Shown here in pieces: positions 34,533 to 45,346 of a stretch of DNA of 64,000 nt. How positions within the stretch are numbered: position 1 is the stretch's first letter; each line of letters begins with the position of its first letter. Origin of the DNA: Curvularia sp. ZM96 (lineage: Eukaryota; Ascomycota; Dothideomycetes; Pleosporales; Pleosporaceae); contig JAJGBQ010000005.1 in assembly GCA_022457065.1 (NCBI GenBank), forward strand, positions 1,550,001 to 1,614,000, read 5' to 3'. The notes below the pieces were generated by a model. That model ran no database searches. It had not been told where the DNA came from and saw nothing but the letters and a program-made list of their open reading frames with translations. The position numbers and the translations under genes were made by a program.

Positions 34533-35564
34533 ATGTCTGATATCGACAAGTCGTTTACCTTTCTCCACGACAACATTCCGCAATGGCTGCACCAGCTCAC
34601 GACGGCCGAGGAGCGAGTCACGGCCATGCAGCATGACATTGCCAGAGTGCCCATATCGCAGTCGCCCTTCGGGAACAAGGACACGGATTCGGCCGCTTCG
34701 ATCCGCCCGGCCAAACTCGATGCCATCGCAGAAGACGCCACGCCCTCCAGTGCACCTCGCACCGATCCCACCGGAAGCCGCAAGCGTAAGTTCCTCTCCG
34801 TCTCGTCGGGTCACGAGCCCGAGTCCTCGCGCCATCGCCCTCGAACCATGGTGGTTACCAACTACGACGGAGACATGCAAAAGTCCTTTGAACTGCTTGT
34901 TCGCGCCTTCGGAACAGGGCGCAATCTACTGCGCAAGGCCAAGATGGAGGCCAGAATGAACGACATGGCTACAATGGCATCCTCGAGCGAGGACGAGGAA
35001 GATGACGACGATGACGAAATCAGCATATCCAAAGTAAACTACCGAGCACGCATGTCAGCACTGCGCGCACGATCTGCGGCGAGACGAAGTGGCCGACTGG
35101 GTGTCAGCAACGGCGTTGACACACCAGCCGAGCTATTCGACTCGACAGATAAGATCCTGGAACAAGCACAAGAACTATGCGAAAAGGCAGCGCACCTCAC
35201 CCTCCGTGACGGTGACTGCAGGAAGGAACTGGCGACTGTACGGAAAAGCTTCGAGACCTTAATGGAGACAGCCAAGACCGAAGTCGACAAATGCAACGCA
35301 CGCAAGCTGCAGGACCCGCCAGAGTTACAGGCTCATGAAACCTCGGACACATCCGTGTCTTCACTAGAACCTGAGATGCCTTGCCGTAAAGAGGCACAAC
35401 AACCCTCTCTACCGCTGTCTGATCCGCAGCAAAAGACCAACCCACAGGAAGGCGCCGCTTCGGGACCACTGAAGATTGTCGACATCGAGGTTGACGACAA
35501 TGATGAATCCGATGACGACTTCGTCCTGCCTCCAATCCGCCTGACATCCCGGTTGAACCGATAA
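34533..35564 (+). CDS. Conserved-looking acidic protein of unknown function
   Basis: A single exon of 343 residues; the ATG at 34533 sits in a strong context (CCAACCACCATGTCT). The frame is open for 45 codons upstream, but that part is a Pro/Ser/Cys jumble. It begins MSDIDKSFTFLHDNIPQWL and has a helical HQLTTAEERVTAMQHDIARV. A basic SRKRKFLSVSS follows. A middle block (MQKSFELLVRAFGTGRNLLRK) is followed by SSSEDEEDDDDDEISIS and a strongly basic YRARMSALRARSAARRSGR. The C-terminal part has DIEVDDNDESDDDFVLPP. The alternating acidic and Arg-rich patches suggest a nuclear or chromatin-linked protein. That is inference and I do not recognise a domain. Confidence 0.7.
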   Translation: MSDIDKSFTFLHDNIPQWLHQLTTAEERVTAMQHDIARVPISQSPFGNKDTDSAASIRPAKLDAIAEDATPSSAPRTDPTGSRKRKFLSVSSGHEPESSRHRPRTMVVTNYDGDMQKSFELLVRAFGTGRNLLRKAKMEARMNDMATMASSSEDEEDDDDDEISISKVNYRARMSALRARSAARRSGRLGVSNGVDTPAELFDSTDKILEQAQELCEKAAHLTLRDGDCRKELATVRKSFETLMETAKTEVDKCNARKLQDPPELQAHETSDTSVSSLEPEMPCRKEAQQPSLPLSDPQQKTNPQEGAASGPLKIVDIEVDDNDESDDDFVLPPIRLTSRLNR

Positions 35565-36242
35565 AGATTCGAGGCCATTCTTTCCTAGTCACATTCGTTC
35601 TTTGCAGTGCGTTCAAGCGAGTCTCATTTCATTCATGGTCTTTCCCATCTGGCGTTTAGGGTACTCGGGGAACAATCAACAGGCAAAACCTCTCTTGCAT
35701 CCTGTTGTGAATGAAAATAGGGGTCATCTATATACCATGGCGTTCCGATTCTACGCTCGCTGTTGATCCAATATCTGGCATTTCTTTCGCGTTTGTACGT
35801 AGTAAATGTCACTCTTGTACGCATCGGTATCTACGTAAGCATCTTGGGAAACCCCTTTTCATGTCATGGCAAGTTCTTATCCTATATACTATGACCTGTA
35901 TGCTTGGTATCTGTTAGTCAATGGCACTGTCGTCCATCTATAGTCACTTTTAATCAACGCAGTCGTTCGTCGCGTCTGCCTATTAAGCTTTCACCCAGAC
36001 TTGCCCCAGTTTTTTTTCTCGTTTGCGAAGTGAAAGCAGGAAGGCATGGGTCGCTGGCTTGGGGAAGGAGCGCTGGAGTAGGGCAGCGCACGTGAATATT
36101 TCTCTGGCCGCTCCTTCCTCCTGTGGCTTCTACCTTTACCTCCATATCTTGTACTCCGCCACTCTACGCGTTGTGCTGCATTCCACTGTGAGATCACATT
36201 TGCTTTGACTGGAGACATCTCGTGCACATCGCATCGCATACA
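35565..36242. other. Intergenic region, nothing recognised
   Basis: This lies between two tandem plus-strand genes of unknown function. It is AT-rich and presumably holds the 3' UTR and promoter. No frame is supported. Confidence 0.45.
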
Positions 36243-37693
36243 ATGGCAGAGTCGTCTGACTTTTCGGAATTGACTGACGGTCAAGGCTGCGCTGAAGGCG
36301 GAAGCTGCGAAGAAACGACGGCAACCCTGGAGGAAGTGGTAGGTGATTCTGATTTTTTCTTGTTGTTTTTCTCATCTGTTTTCTCGTCTTCATCGACAAC
36401 ATGAATTGCATCACTGATCGTTGTAGCCACATGCTCCAACCTCTGAGCGCAGCATTGTGAATATTGCTTCTGGGTTCGACCACGAGGAGATTGATGTCGA
36501 TCAGTCACACACACCGCCTCCCACTTCCTCCTACAGTCTCCGCAACCGGAACAAGAGCAAGTTGATCTACGATGCTAAGTATCATCCTATGGACGATGCC
36601 ATTCGGCCTGTACAAGCTGCAAAGCGTCGCGAAGCTCATGGAGAAGAGCAAGTCTGTTTGGATTCAGATAACTCGAGCGAGGCTATTGTTCATACCGATG
36701 CTGAGGAGTCAGAGGACAAGTATAGCGAGGCTGAAGACGGATCAAAGCAACCTGCGAAGGGCAAGAAGCGTGGGCTCGCTCGGTCACGGCCAGTGCTTGA
36801 ACCTACCCGCCGCTCCCCCCGCAATGTCTCAGACCCAAAGGTCTCGTACAACATGAGCATCCATCCTCAAGACGAGTTTCTGGTCTTGTCTAGTGACGAA
36901 GAAGAGCTTAAGACCAAGAAGAAAGTCGGCATTTCCAAACATGTTCAGGTCAAAAAGCCGGTTTCGGACAACGGAGCTGCAACATCCAAATCTGGTAAAC
37001 GAAAATACGTCGACTATGTCGAGAACTCCACGAGCGATGAGCTGGATTCTGACGATGAGCATGATTTTTCTAGCGTGGAAGCTGATGCAGATGGTATGCA
37101 TCCGCCGAACCTAATACGTTCGGGTCCTTACAGAACTATACACTGACCGCATATTAGCTCCTGCAGCCACTGAAAGCTCCCCTACGTCTCCAGTTGCAGG
37201 TCACCCGCAAGAAGGTACCCAGTATGACGGCGTCATGGATACTGATTCTATGTACTCTGGAGAGACATGCGCTCATGATGAGGAAGACGCATGGCCCGCC
37301 CAGCTAGGTCAGCCTTTTAACGTCTTCATCGAGAACCTTTCAGATCAGCTAGCTTCCGAGGCGCATGCATTCTCACCGCTGGAGTATAACGACGACGACA
37401 AGGAGAACGCGACCGGCAACAACGAAATGGACTCCGATCCGCTGCCAACATATGAGGGCATATCCGTCATCCCCGAAGCAGAGTACATGGAGACGAGCGA
37501 AGAACGCGAAATGTCGTCTCACCGCGCTCTCGTCAGTCATGCCCTGTACGATGAGCCTGCTCCACAGACCTACGGTCTCAATGGCGCTCACTTGAATAGC
37601 GAAGCCAGTCTCCTCAGCAGCGAAGTCGGAACGAACGAATTCTTCTTCGAAGCCATCAAGATCCTCCGATCGGGTACGCATCTGCCTATGTAA
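36243..37693 (+). CDS. Acidic disordered protein with YSLRNRNK / YHPMDD block, unknown function
   Basis: Exons 36243-36338, 36427-37093 and 37158-37693 give 432 residues with phase-consistent splices (EEV/PHAP and DAD/APAATES). Most of it is Ser/Glu/Asp-rich and unstructured. One dense block, SSYSLRNRNKSKLIYDAKYHPMDD followed by AIRPVQAAKRREAHGE, looks conserved and basic. Another is a KPAKGKKRGLARSRP-like patch with RRSPRNVSDPKVSYNMSIHP. The C-terminal part has AWPAQLGQPFNVFIENLSDQ, possibly a short structured peptide. The mixture of basic and acidic patches would suit a nuclear protein. I do not recognise the family. It lies tandem to another acidic protein gene (34533-35564), with no sign that they are related. 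Confidence 0.7.
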
Positions 37694-40600
37694 AAAAAGG
37701 CACACACTGAACAGAGTTTCGACCAAGACCTTGGCATGTACTGTACACGCAAGTCGTTGTCGCACGCTAGAGCCGCACAGCGAGCGTCGTCTTCAGCCGC
37801 CGTCAGCAATCTCACCACATTAGCGTAAGTAAGTACAGGAAAGATGACGCTGAATTACGCCCGCCGCACCCACATCACATTTGCATTTTCCCCTGCTTGT
37901 GTTTCTAATTTCAGAAGACGGGCGTACGTACGAGTCATGTTCATGTAGTAGTTAGTCATTCACAGTCATCACGGTGGGAAAGTATCAGTGGGGAATTACA
38001 AGTCAAAATTAGTACTCTAGTTTAATCTACACAGCTTTTTTTCGAAACTTTGATGTAGTTGTCTGAATGATCTCGCGGTGATGTGGAAAGACTCTGGCAA
38101 AGAAGGTGCCAAAATCAGCCTGTATAACCATAGTTCTTACGGAAACAAAGCGCAGGCAAATAGGGGAAAGGCTGAGTATGTAAAACTATATCTATACCAT
38201 TTGCCTACTCTGGTTGGTTCTGTCTCGAAGATACTTGGCATACTTACCTATCCCTTTTTCCCTTTCCACTTCCCCCACCCACGCCGAGTAATATTTAAAA
38301 AAAGGCTGCAAAAACATCATCAGCAAGACCGCAAAGCAGGCCAAGAGAACTGGGATATTTCGTGACGCCCTCTTTCTTTCCTCCCAAGGAAACACAGAGA
38401 GAGAGAGCAAGTTTGTCACGTTAAGTTTAAATGGTGAGTGGGTTGGGTTGACTTCAAACGTCCTGTTCGTACGTGAAAAAAACACGTCGTGAGGATTTTT
38501 ATGTATGTGTGTTTTTCCGCTATTCTCTCTTGTCATCACTACACATTTTCTTTCGGCCTCTCACACTTTAGTAGTAGTGGGAAGGAAAGAAAGTGTAAAT
38601 TCAATATGGGGACTACAATGTAAACGGAGAAAATGACTTGGGGAGAGAGCTTGGAAACTTGATTTTTACTTTTGCAATACTAAGAAGTGCTAGAATAAGG
38701 AGATTCTTTTTCTTTAAAAAGGGGAATCAACTTAGAGGGGAATCTCTATCGATGTGAGAAGTGTGTAAGCATATTTCCCCCCAAAGTCACGCTCATCTCT
38801 TTTTCAGCTGGGTGCCTCATCGGTCTATCTATCCCGCCACACTGCGGCACTATAATAAAATGCACAATGATACTGGAAAGAGGAGGTTGGGGCTACCTCA
38901 TCGCGTCGGGTTTCTACATGTGTACATGGGCTGAGGTTTCTTGGGGGAGTGAGGTCAGAAAAGAAGAAACGTTGGTAGTGTGACACAAGAAAGCTTGTTT
39001 GTATCTCTTTACTTTTTTTTAGTGAAACGAAGAGGGATGGAGCCGGTGTCTGGGGTGAGCCGTTGGAACCGAGGGGGGTATGGATACAGAGGGAGTGAGA
39101 CGGGGTGAGGGAGATGCAGAGACACTGGCAAGAGTTGTACGACTGAGAGTGCAGATACTTTCAGCTCGGTTCGGAGAGTGTTGCTGTGCGTTGCTATACT
39201 AAGTTGCAGGGACTAGGCTGACGAGCGTACGTACTGCTGAGCTGTGCAGGTGAAGTAAACATGTGGTATGTCTTTCTCGGCTACTCTTGCTGCAACACTA
39301 CCATTTCCTTAGTCCAGTTGCATGTAGCGAGTACTCGCGCGTGGTTATGTCCTTGTGTGTGTCTACTGCATACCGATTGGACGGAGATATATGCTTATTG
39401 CAGGCACGGGTATGCAAATAAGCTTTCCTGCTCGGCTTAGCTTTTTCTCTCTTATCTTTTAGACGCCTTTCTTTTTACACGTCACGTCACTTTTTCCATG
39501 TTTTGCAAATCCAGACTTCAGCAAGCCACTGAGCTAGGGCGTCAAGCACGCACCGAGGGTTGAGTGCGCCCGACGCCCGCCATTTTGACTGCAGGGGCTA
39601 TTTGTGTCGCAGTAGTGATGATGATGGCCATGGCGATGATGCTTATGAAGTGACACCGCGCCCCAACATCGTCGTCAAGCCGGCTTGGCTTTTCCTTATG
39701 GCGTTGCTGCCTACCTATAGTGTTGCGCGCCTGATGCACGTCGACTGCGTACGGTATACTGCGGCATCACTTTCACAACGTACATTGCATGCGGGTAAGA
39801 CTGGAAGCCTGACCTGGCTGATGCTTTTCGTCTAGGGCAGTGCTTTGTTACCCCGCGTCTGTATGTGCGCTCGCGGATCGATCAGTGGTGGACTCGAAAA
39901 CAAAGACCCGGCCGCCAGGTTCGTCCGATGCGCTTAACAGCATGTGTCTAACGTGCGCGATTAGTGAGGGTGTCATGCAGGCGCGATCGCCGTCGACGGT
40001 GATCCCCCAATACACGTGGTCATCGGATACTGTAGCGGGCGAATCTTTGGCGCCAATGGAATATGATCGTCCTCTCCCGTCGTATGCTTTCCCCGCATAG
40101 AGCGATAACCGGCTGCTGAGTACGTATCGATGAAGGTAAGGCTGGCTGAGAGAACGTGGTCTGGATCTGGCTTGACGGGAGCATGCGAATGCGAGCAGGT
40201 GGCTGAAGGAGAAGCCGAAGAAAGCCAAACCGCCTTTGGGCTTTTCCGTTGCCGCATGCCACCTAGCAGATGTGGTTGCGCAGTCGGTGGTCGTTAGTCT
40301 ATCACCAAGTTGCGCCTCGTAGTCTTTGCCGGCTCCAGAACAAGCGACGGATGCAAATCTTTGCCGTGGTGGGCGGCGTAACGCTTCCTATTCCGGCAAT
40401 GAGCGTCCTGTTTCGGTATAATGGCTAAGCGAAGAGGCTTCGCCCATTTGCGGCGGGTCCAAAGCCCAGAATCAGTCGACTTCATTCCTACGCCTCTGAA
40501 CAAGGGATCCAGCGCTGGTGGGCGGCGCAGCTAGACGTGGCCATGCTGTGTCTGCCCGTCGGTGCAGGCAGCATCTCACCTGGTCGCGTGTGCGGCAATG

Positions 40601-42064
40601 CCAGTTTCCGGCCTGAAATGGCGGCATGCAGCTAATATTACCAGCAGCAGCAGAAGAAGCAAAATGACCATCTCACATCATCTGGTGCGCAAGGTTTCCA
40701 CAACCGTCATCGGCGCGGCGGTTCCATCAAGCAGCGTATCAGCTTGTTTCTCGTCGCCCGCACAAGCGTTTCCGCTGCCCATGTCGCCGCCAATTGCAGC
40801 CACGACGCCCTGCCACACCACGACACCCAATCCGGCGCCCCTCTGCTGCTCACTGCAGGCGCCCTGCATATACACAAAGATATGCTTAACTCACCTGCCG
40901 ATGAGCTAAGCTTTTTCTCCATGTGCAGTCAGACTGGCCATGCCGAGCTGGCCATTTGTCTGGCCAAGGGGCCAGGCCGACAGGGATTTCCGCGGCCTTC
41001 TCATTCGCGGCCAATTTGCTCGAAATAGTTCCCCCAGAGTCATTTGCGGACCCAATGCTAAGGGAGCGTATATTGGCAAAACTGCCATCACCACGTCAGC
41101 CCCACTAGGGGTGGTGGGTTTCTTTTCCCTCGCGTTTGTCACGTCGAAACCGGCATCGTCTGAAACAAGACAACAGGACCTGTTGGGTGGGCGAGCGACC
41201 ACGACATGGAACACCGTTCTCACACTTTGGGCCAGATGGTCCGTCCCCCCTGTCTGCTCACCCCCGGTTCGCCAACGTAAGACTAGACTTGCTAACTTTG
41301 TTAGCCGTTTGGTAGCCTTACCAGGCGCTGTCTAGACTCCATGTGGGTTCTCGACAGGGTTGGCCTCTCCGTCTTGCATCAGACAGGTACCGCCGCTTCG
41401 TGGCTCTCGCACCCGCACCCCAGTCATGCACCCCTCCCTCTACACTGCCTCTTTTTCTTTAGTGACCCTTATGGAGACGAAGGGTGTGTGGGCTGCACGC
41501 CTGGAAACAGGTTTCCGTCGGCTGCTCCGCCGTCTAGGTCGTCTGAGCAGTATCTAGCGTTCAACCTGTGTTGGCCTGACTCTCAGATATAAGGGAGCCC
41601 GCCATTGCAAGTCTCATGGGTTTTGTTTTATTACAGGCACCACCCCATCCTTCGCGTTATCTCGTAAATTACTCGTTCCCGTAACTGTACATAACTCTTT
41701 GCGAACCAGGCCCTAGCTTTATTGTACACCCATACTCGCGTCGCATCATCGGGATCGCCGCAGGGTATAGTCATCTAATTCTCCCGGTCCGCCTCCGACT
41801 CTGAATACAATAAAATTACTCCGTCCCTTCTCGTATCCAACGGCGGTTACATACATACTCCTATTTCCCACCTTTCAAGCGAACCGGTAATCTGACAAAA
41901 GCCGGTGGTCTGCCACTAAAGTCTATTCCACCACCAACGGTTACTAGCTATATATAGCCATTTATATATCGACTTCCCCCTTCGGAGTCGCGCTTCTGAA
42001 AAAAAGGAACCCCCTTGGAGTCCTTCACGAGCACCTTTTCCGACCCCGGTCAAAGTCATTCACC
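37694..42064. other. 4.4 kb region without a supported gene
   Basis: The first half (to about 39.5 kb) is AT- and purine/pyrimidine-tract rich. The second half (39.5-41.6 kb) is GC-richer and carries overlapping short frames on both strands, none resembling a protein. Just upstream of the esterase gene are TATATATA elements (41948-41967) and pyrimidine-rich sequence, a plausible promoter. A long non-coding RNA or a very long regulatory region cannot be excluded. Confidence 0.45.
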
Positions 42065-42857
42065 ATGGTCAAATTCGGTGCTCTGGCTCTTGGGCTACTT
42101 AGTCTGGCAACTGAAGTATGCGCACAAAGAACAGTTAAGATTATGCCCTTTGGCGCTTCCATCGTCTCCGTAAGTCGTTGCCTCCCAATTTTTCAAATCT
42201 CTCCAATACTAACCTCCACCTCAGCGATGCTGGCGCGCCAACTTGCAATCCTCCCTCCGTGCCGCCGGCGTCACCAACTTCGACTTCGTTGGCAGCCAAA
42301 CCAGTTCCTGCTCCGGTAGTAACGTCGACCAAAACCACGAAGGCCACCCCGGATCCCAGGCCACCACCTTCGCCGCCTACGCCAACCTAACCGGCTGGCT
42401 CAACCAAAACCCACCGGACGTCGTCATCATGCTCATCGGCACAAACGACGTCCTTATCGGCCAAAAACCCATCGTCGAAATCATGGCCGCCTACGACATC
42501 CTCATCCACGACATGCGCACCAAAAACCCAAAGATGCAAATCGTCTTTTCCAACCTCCCACCACTCGATCCTGCGCGCTTTCCCGCTCGCGCCGTCCAAG
42601 GAATCAAGGACTTGAATGCCGAAATTGCAAAGTACGCGCCTACCAAGAACACTGCTCAAAGCCCCGTTTACTTCGTCGACAACTTCTCTGGCTTCGATCC
42701 CGTCAAGGACACGGATGACGGCGAGCACCCAAATACTAGCACGGGTATCCAGAAAATGGCAGCCAAGTTCTTGACGCCGACCAGGACAGCGATTCGGGGT
42801 GTGAGCAACGCAAAGGCGAGGAGAGTTACGCCTGCCAGGTGGAGGAGTCTGCAATAG
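42065..42857 (+). CDS. Secreted SGNH esterase, CE3-like
   Basis: Exons 42065-42169 and 42225-42857 with a 55 bp intron give 245 residues. Residues 1-20 (MVKFGALALGLLSLATEVCA) are a clear signal peptide. SGNH block I reads KIMPFGASIVS (catalytic Ser within GxSI; Ala replaces the usual Asp of GDS). The splice restores RCWRANLQSSLRAAGVTNF and DFVGSQ. Block III is VVIMLIGTNDVL and block V is DGEHPNTSTGIQKMA with the catalytic Asp and His. This is the arrangement of carbohydrate esterase family 3, which deacetylates xylan or related glycans. The product should be extracellular. Tail residues after about 225 are basic and unusual for a secreted enzyme. Confidence 0.85.
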
Positions 42858-43412
42858 TCAGAGAGAGAAAGATTGTATCTTCCCTCTCTTGTTTTTGATT
42901 TTACTGTTCATCATGTGCATATAAATTTAATAAATACTAGACCCAAAAAAAAAGAAACAGGGTCATAGATTTTGTAACGAAGTTGACGAATTTCATGATT
43001 GGATTACTTTGCTCTCTCACTTACACACACACTCTCTCTCCAGTTTTGTGTTCGACTATCATATACAGATTGAATCAAGACCTCTCTCTTTGTACAAGAT
43101 TAGTGTTCCAACTCCTGCCATTAGACCTGCTTTCCCCCCCTTGCCTTCTTTTTACGGTATTGTTACTCGTTCCAACTCCTATTTTTTTTTCCTGAACCAA
43201 GGTACTTGGCGCTGCCTTTTGGGTATCGTACAAGACGTGAGGCGTGAGAAACAAACGGGAAATATTGTACAGCCGGCATCCTGGTGGAAGTGATCCCCTT
43301 AGACTGAATACCGTACACACCTTTTTCTGAGGTGTTAAAGCGCGTAATAGTGTCGTTCACATGGCAGTGGTAGCACCGTGTCAGCGGGCCTTCCTTGACG
43401 AAAATAGTCATT
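42858..43412. other. Convergent 3' region
   Basis: The esterase gene (+) and the small Ala/Lys-rich gene (-) converge here. An AATAAA-like signal (ATTTAATAAATACTAG, 42926-42941) follows the esterase stop. C/T-rich runs occur around 43010-43150. No gene is supported. Confidence 0.5.
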
Positions 43413-43833
43413 CTAGCGTTTGGTTCCAGTACTAGACGACTTGGTGCCGGTTTGGACAGCGGCGAGGGCGGCGGCGGCCTTATCGTCTGCGGCAGCGGCC
43501 GTTTTCGCAGCCTGCGCGGATATGTTAGTCGTGTGTAGACAACAAATTGTACTTCTGTGGCAAAGGAGAAAAGGAAGGGAAATTGCTGTGTTTTGTCAGA
43601 TACTTTAATCCCACGCGAGCGCTTGTTCTTGATGAGTTTGGCTTCCAAGGCGGCGGCGGCGGCTCGCTCAAGGGCTTCCTGCTCATGTGTTAGTGGGTTG
43701 TGTCTGCTACAGAGATGTTCAGTATTCTTACCGCGTCCTGCGCACGCTGATAATTAAACATGGCGACTACATCGGCTGCTGCCGAGTTCTTGTCGTTGCA
43801 AACGTAAGTGGTGTCGTAGCCGCTGCGACCCAT
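43413..43833 (-). CDS. Small Ala/Lys-rich protein of unknown function
   Basis: Three small exons (43833-43732, 43678-43604, 43511-43413), all phase 0, give 91 residues. The N-terminus MGRSGYDTTYVCNDKNSAAA is followed by DVVAMFNYQRAQDAEALERA, a helical AAAALEAKLIKNKRSRGIK and an Ala-rich tail ending GTKSSSTGTKR. Introns of 53 and 92 bp have GTAAGA/GTATCT donors and CTAAC branch sites. That agreement over three exons argues for a real gene, although I do not recognise the family. A basic KNKRSRGIK patch could bind nucleic acid. An upstream in-frame Met is possible, but its extension is Cys/Thr-rich and unconvincing. Confidence 0.6.
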
Positions 43834-44323
43834 GATTGCGGTTTGATTGGTGCAGGATGGAGTGCAAGACGTAATATCAAAACGGATCAAGACGCAATAT
43901 ACAGTAGACGTGGGCGCTGGTGCTAAGTGATAGAAGGAGAGATCCAGTCGAATATCAGCGGGATTTTTGAAATGTGTGGCCACTCATGCCTGGCGAGGTG
44001 CGATAGCGGCGCGATGAAAGTGAAAGTGACGTTTTGGGCAACGAAATTGAACGGAAGCGGAGATGACGGCAAAGGAAATTCGTGACAAACGGACCTGTGT
44101 ACTTGCGTCCCATCCAGTAAAAAGACAGCACAAAGATATAAAGACCGGCCGTATGGGATTGGAAAAAGTTAGATGCTATAGAGGCGGGCAGAATCGCACA
44201 AACCTGACAGTTTCAGAAGTAATAGAGATATGGAGGTCACGGGCATCAATTGAGAAATAGTAGTATTTGGAGTATAAACCAATGGTGTATGAACACCTGC
44301 TCTTCGTTCGCCGAATCCAACAC
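43834..44323. other. Intergenic region, nothing recognised
   Basis: About 490 bp between two minus-strand genes, presumably the promoter of the small Ala/Lys-rich gene and the 3' UTR of NDUFS4. No frame is supported. Confidence 0.45.
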
Positions 44324-45102
44324 TTATTTGGTTGTTATGATCTTCAGCTTCTTGGGGCTGTGAGTGAACAGGTTGGCATAGGCCTTGGGAACAAACTTTC
44401 GCTTGTTGGGTTCCTGGACAAAGTACTCGTAGCCCTGCTTGTTAGCAAAGTTGATGGCGTCCTCCTTAGTCTTGAACTGTATCCGGTGTCCGTTCATGAA
44501 GTCGGCGGATGATTGCCAGCCCATGAGTGGGTTCTCCCATCGGTGGCCCTTGGGAAGAACGTCCCAGTCCATGAGCCAGTGCGATGCGTTCCAGTCACCG
44601 GACTGTGTGGCCGTCTTAGAGGGCTTGTAGATGCTGAGGACTATTAGTAGTGCATCTTGATATCCAGTGAGCGGGGCTAACGTACCGAACAGTACGCGCC
44701 TGGAGATCGGTTGGAGCACCAGAGAGAACAGCAGCGGGCACGCTTTCGCCGGGCTCGCTTCCGTCCATGACACGCTTGGGGATGGGGGAGAAGTTGCTGG
44801 CAAGATGTTAGCCCTATTCATGCTGCTCCGGGTTCCTCAGCGACGCACGAGACACGGTAATCGATCGCGACGTTGTAGTCAGGACGGTGCCTCATTCCTT
44901 CGGACGCACCCTCCTCCCGGATCTGAGTAGAAGAGCTGGTGAGCTTGACGGCGGGCGCATCCTCGGAGCTCGTCTTGTGTTCATGTGGAGTGGGTTCGTT
45001 GGTCGAGTACGCGCGGTAGGAGGGGGCGATGGCCCTGGTCGCCGAAGGCCTCAGGGCAGGCGCAAGCAGACGTGATCCAATTGACCTGGGTAGGGCAGAC
45101 AT
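44324..45102 (-). CDS. NADH:ubiquinone oxidoreductase NDUFS4-type subunit (complex I)
   Basis: Three exons (45102-44849, 44793-44686, 44633-44324) give 223 residues. The N-terminal 30 residues (MSALPRSIGSRLLAPALRPS) form an Arg/Ser-rich mitochondrial presequence. The splices rebuild NVAIDYRVSNFSPIPKRV and LQARTVRIYKPSKTATQSG, both matching the family. The diagnostic block is HRWENPLMGWQSSADFM, with FKTKEDAINFANKQGYEYFV and the C-terminal KRKFVPKAYANLFTHSPKK. NDUFS4 is an accessory subunit of the complex I peripheral arm that stabilises the N-module. The gene is divergent from ATP17, sharing a 244 bp intergenic region. Confidence 0.92.
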
Positions 45103-45346
45103 GGTGGTTGCGGTGTCGATGTGGCGTGCACGATGTTCGGTGATGTCGTCGAGTTGAAGCTGGGGTGGCTGCTTGGCGAAAAGCGCCCCGGCATAATCCG
45201 TCTTGCAGCTTTCTTCTCGAACCTCACCACCGACCGCACGACCTCCATCTCCACTCCATCGTCTTGCCCGCCCTGGTACGCCGCGCGAACCCAGACAACT
45301 ACGTAGAAAGGAAGCAATTGATGCTAATTGAGCCATAGCCGTCAAG
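45103..45346. promoter_or_regulatory. Bidirectional promoter, NDUFS4 / ATP17
   Basis: Exactly 244 bp separate the start codons of two divergent nuclear genes for oxidative phosphorylation. No CCAAT or TATA box is evident. Small AAGCAATTGATGCTAATTG-type sequence lies near the ATP17 start. Confidence 0.6.

Noticed and set aside
39848..40228. Open frame of 126 codons on the minus strand in the gene-free region
   Set aside because: It overlaps other frames of similar quality on both strands, has no splice-consistent extension and no recognisable motif.
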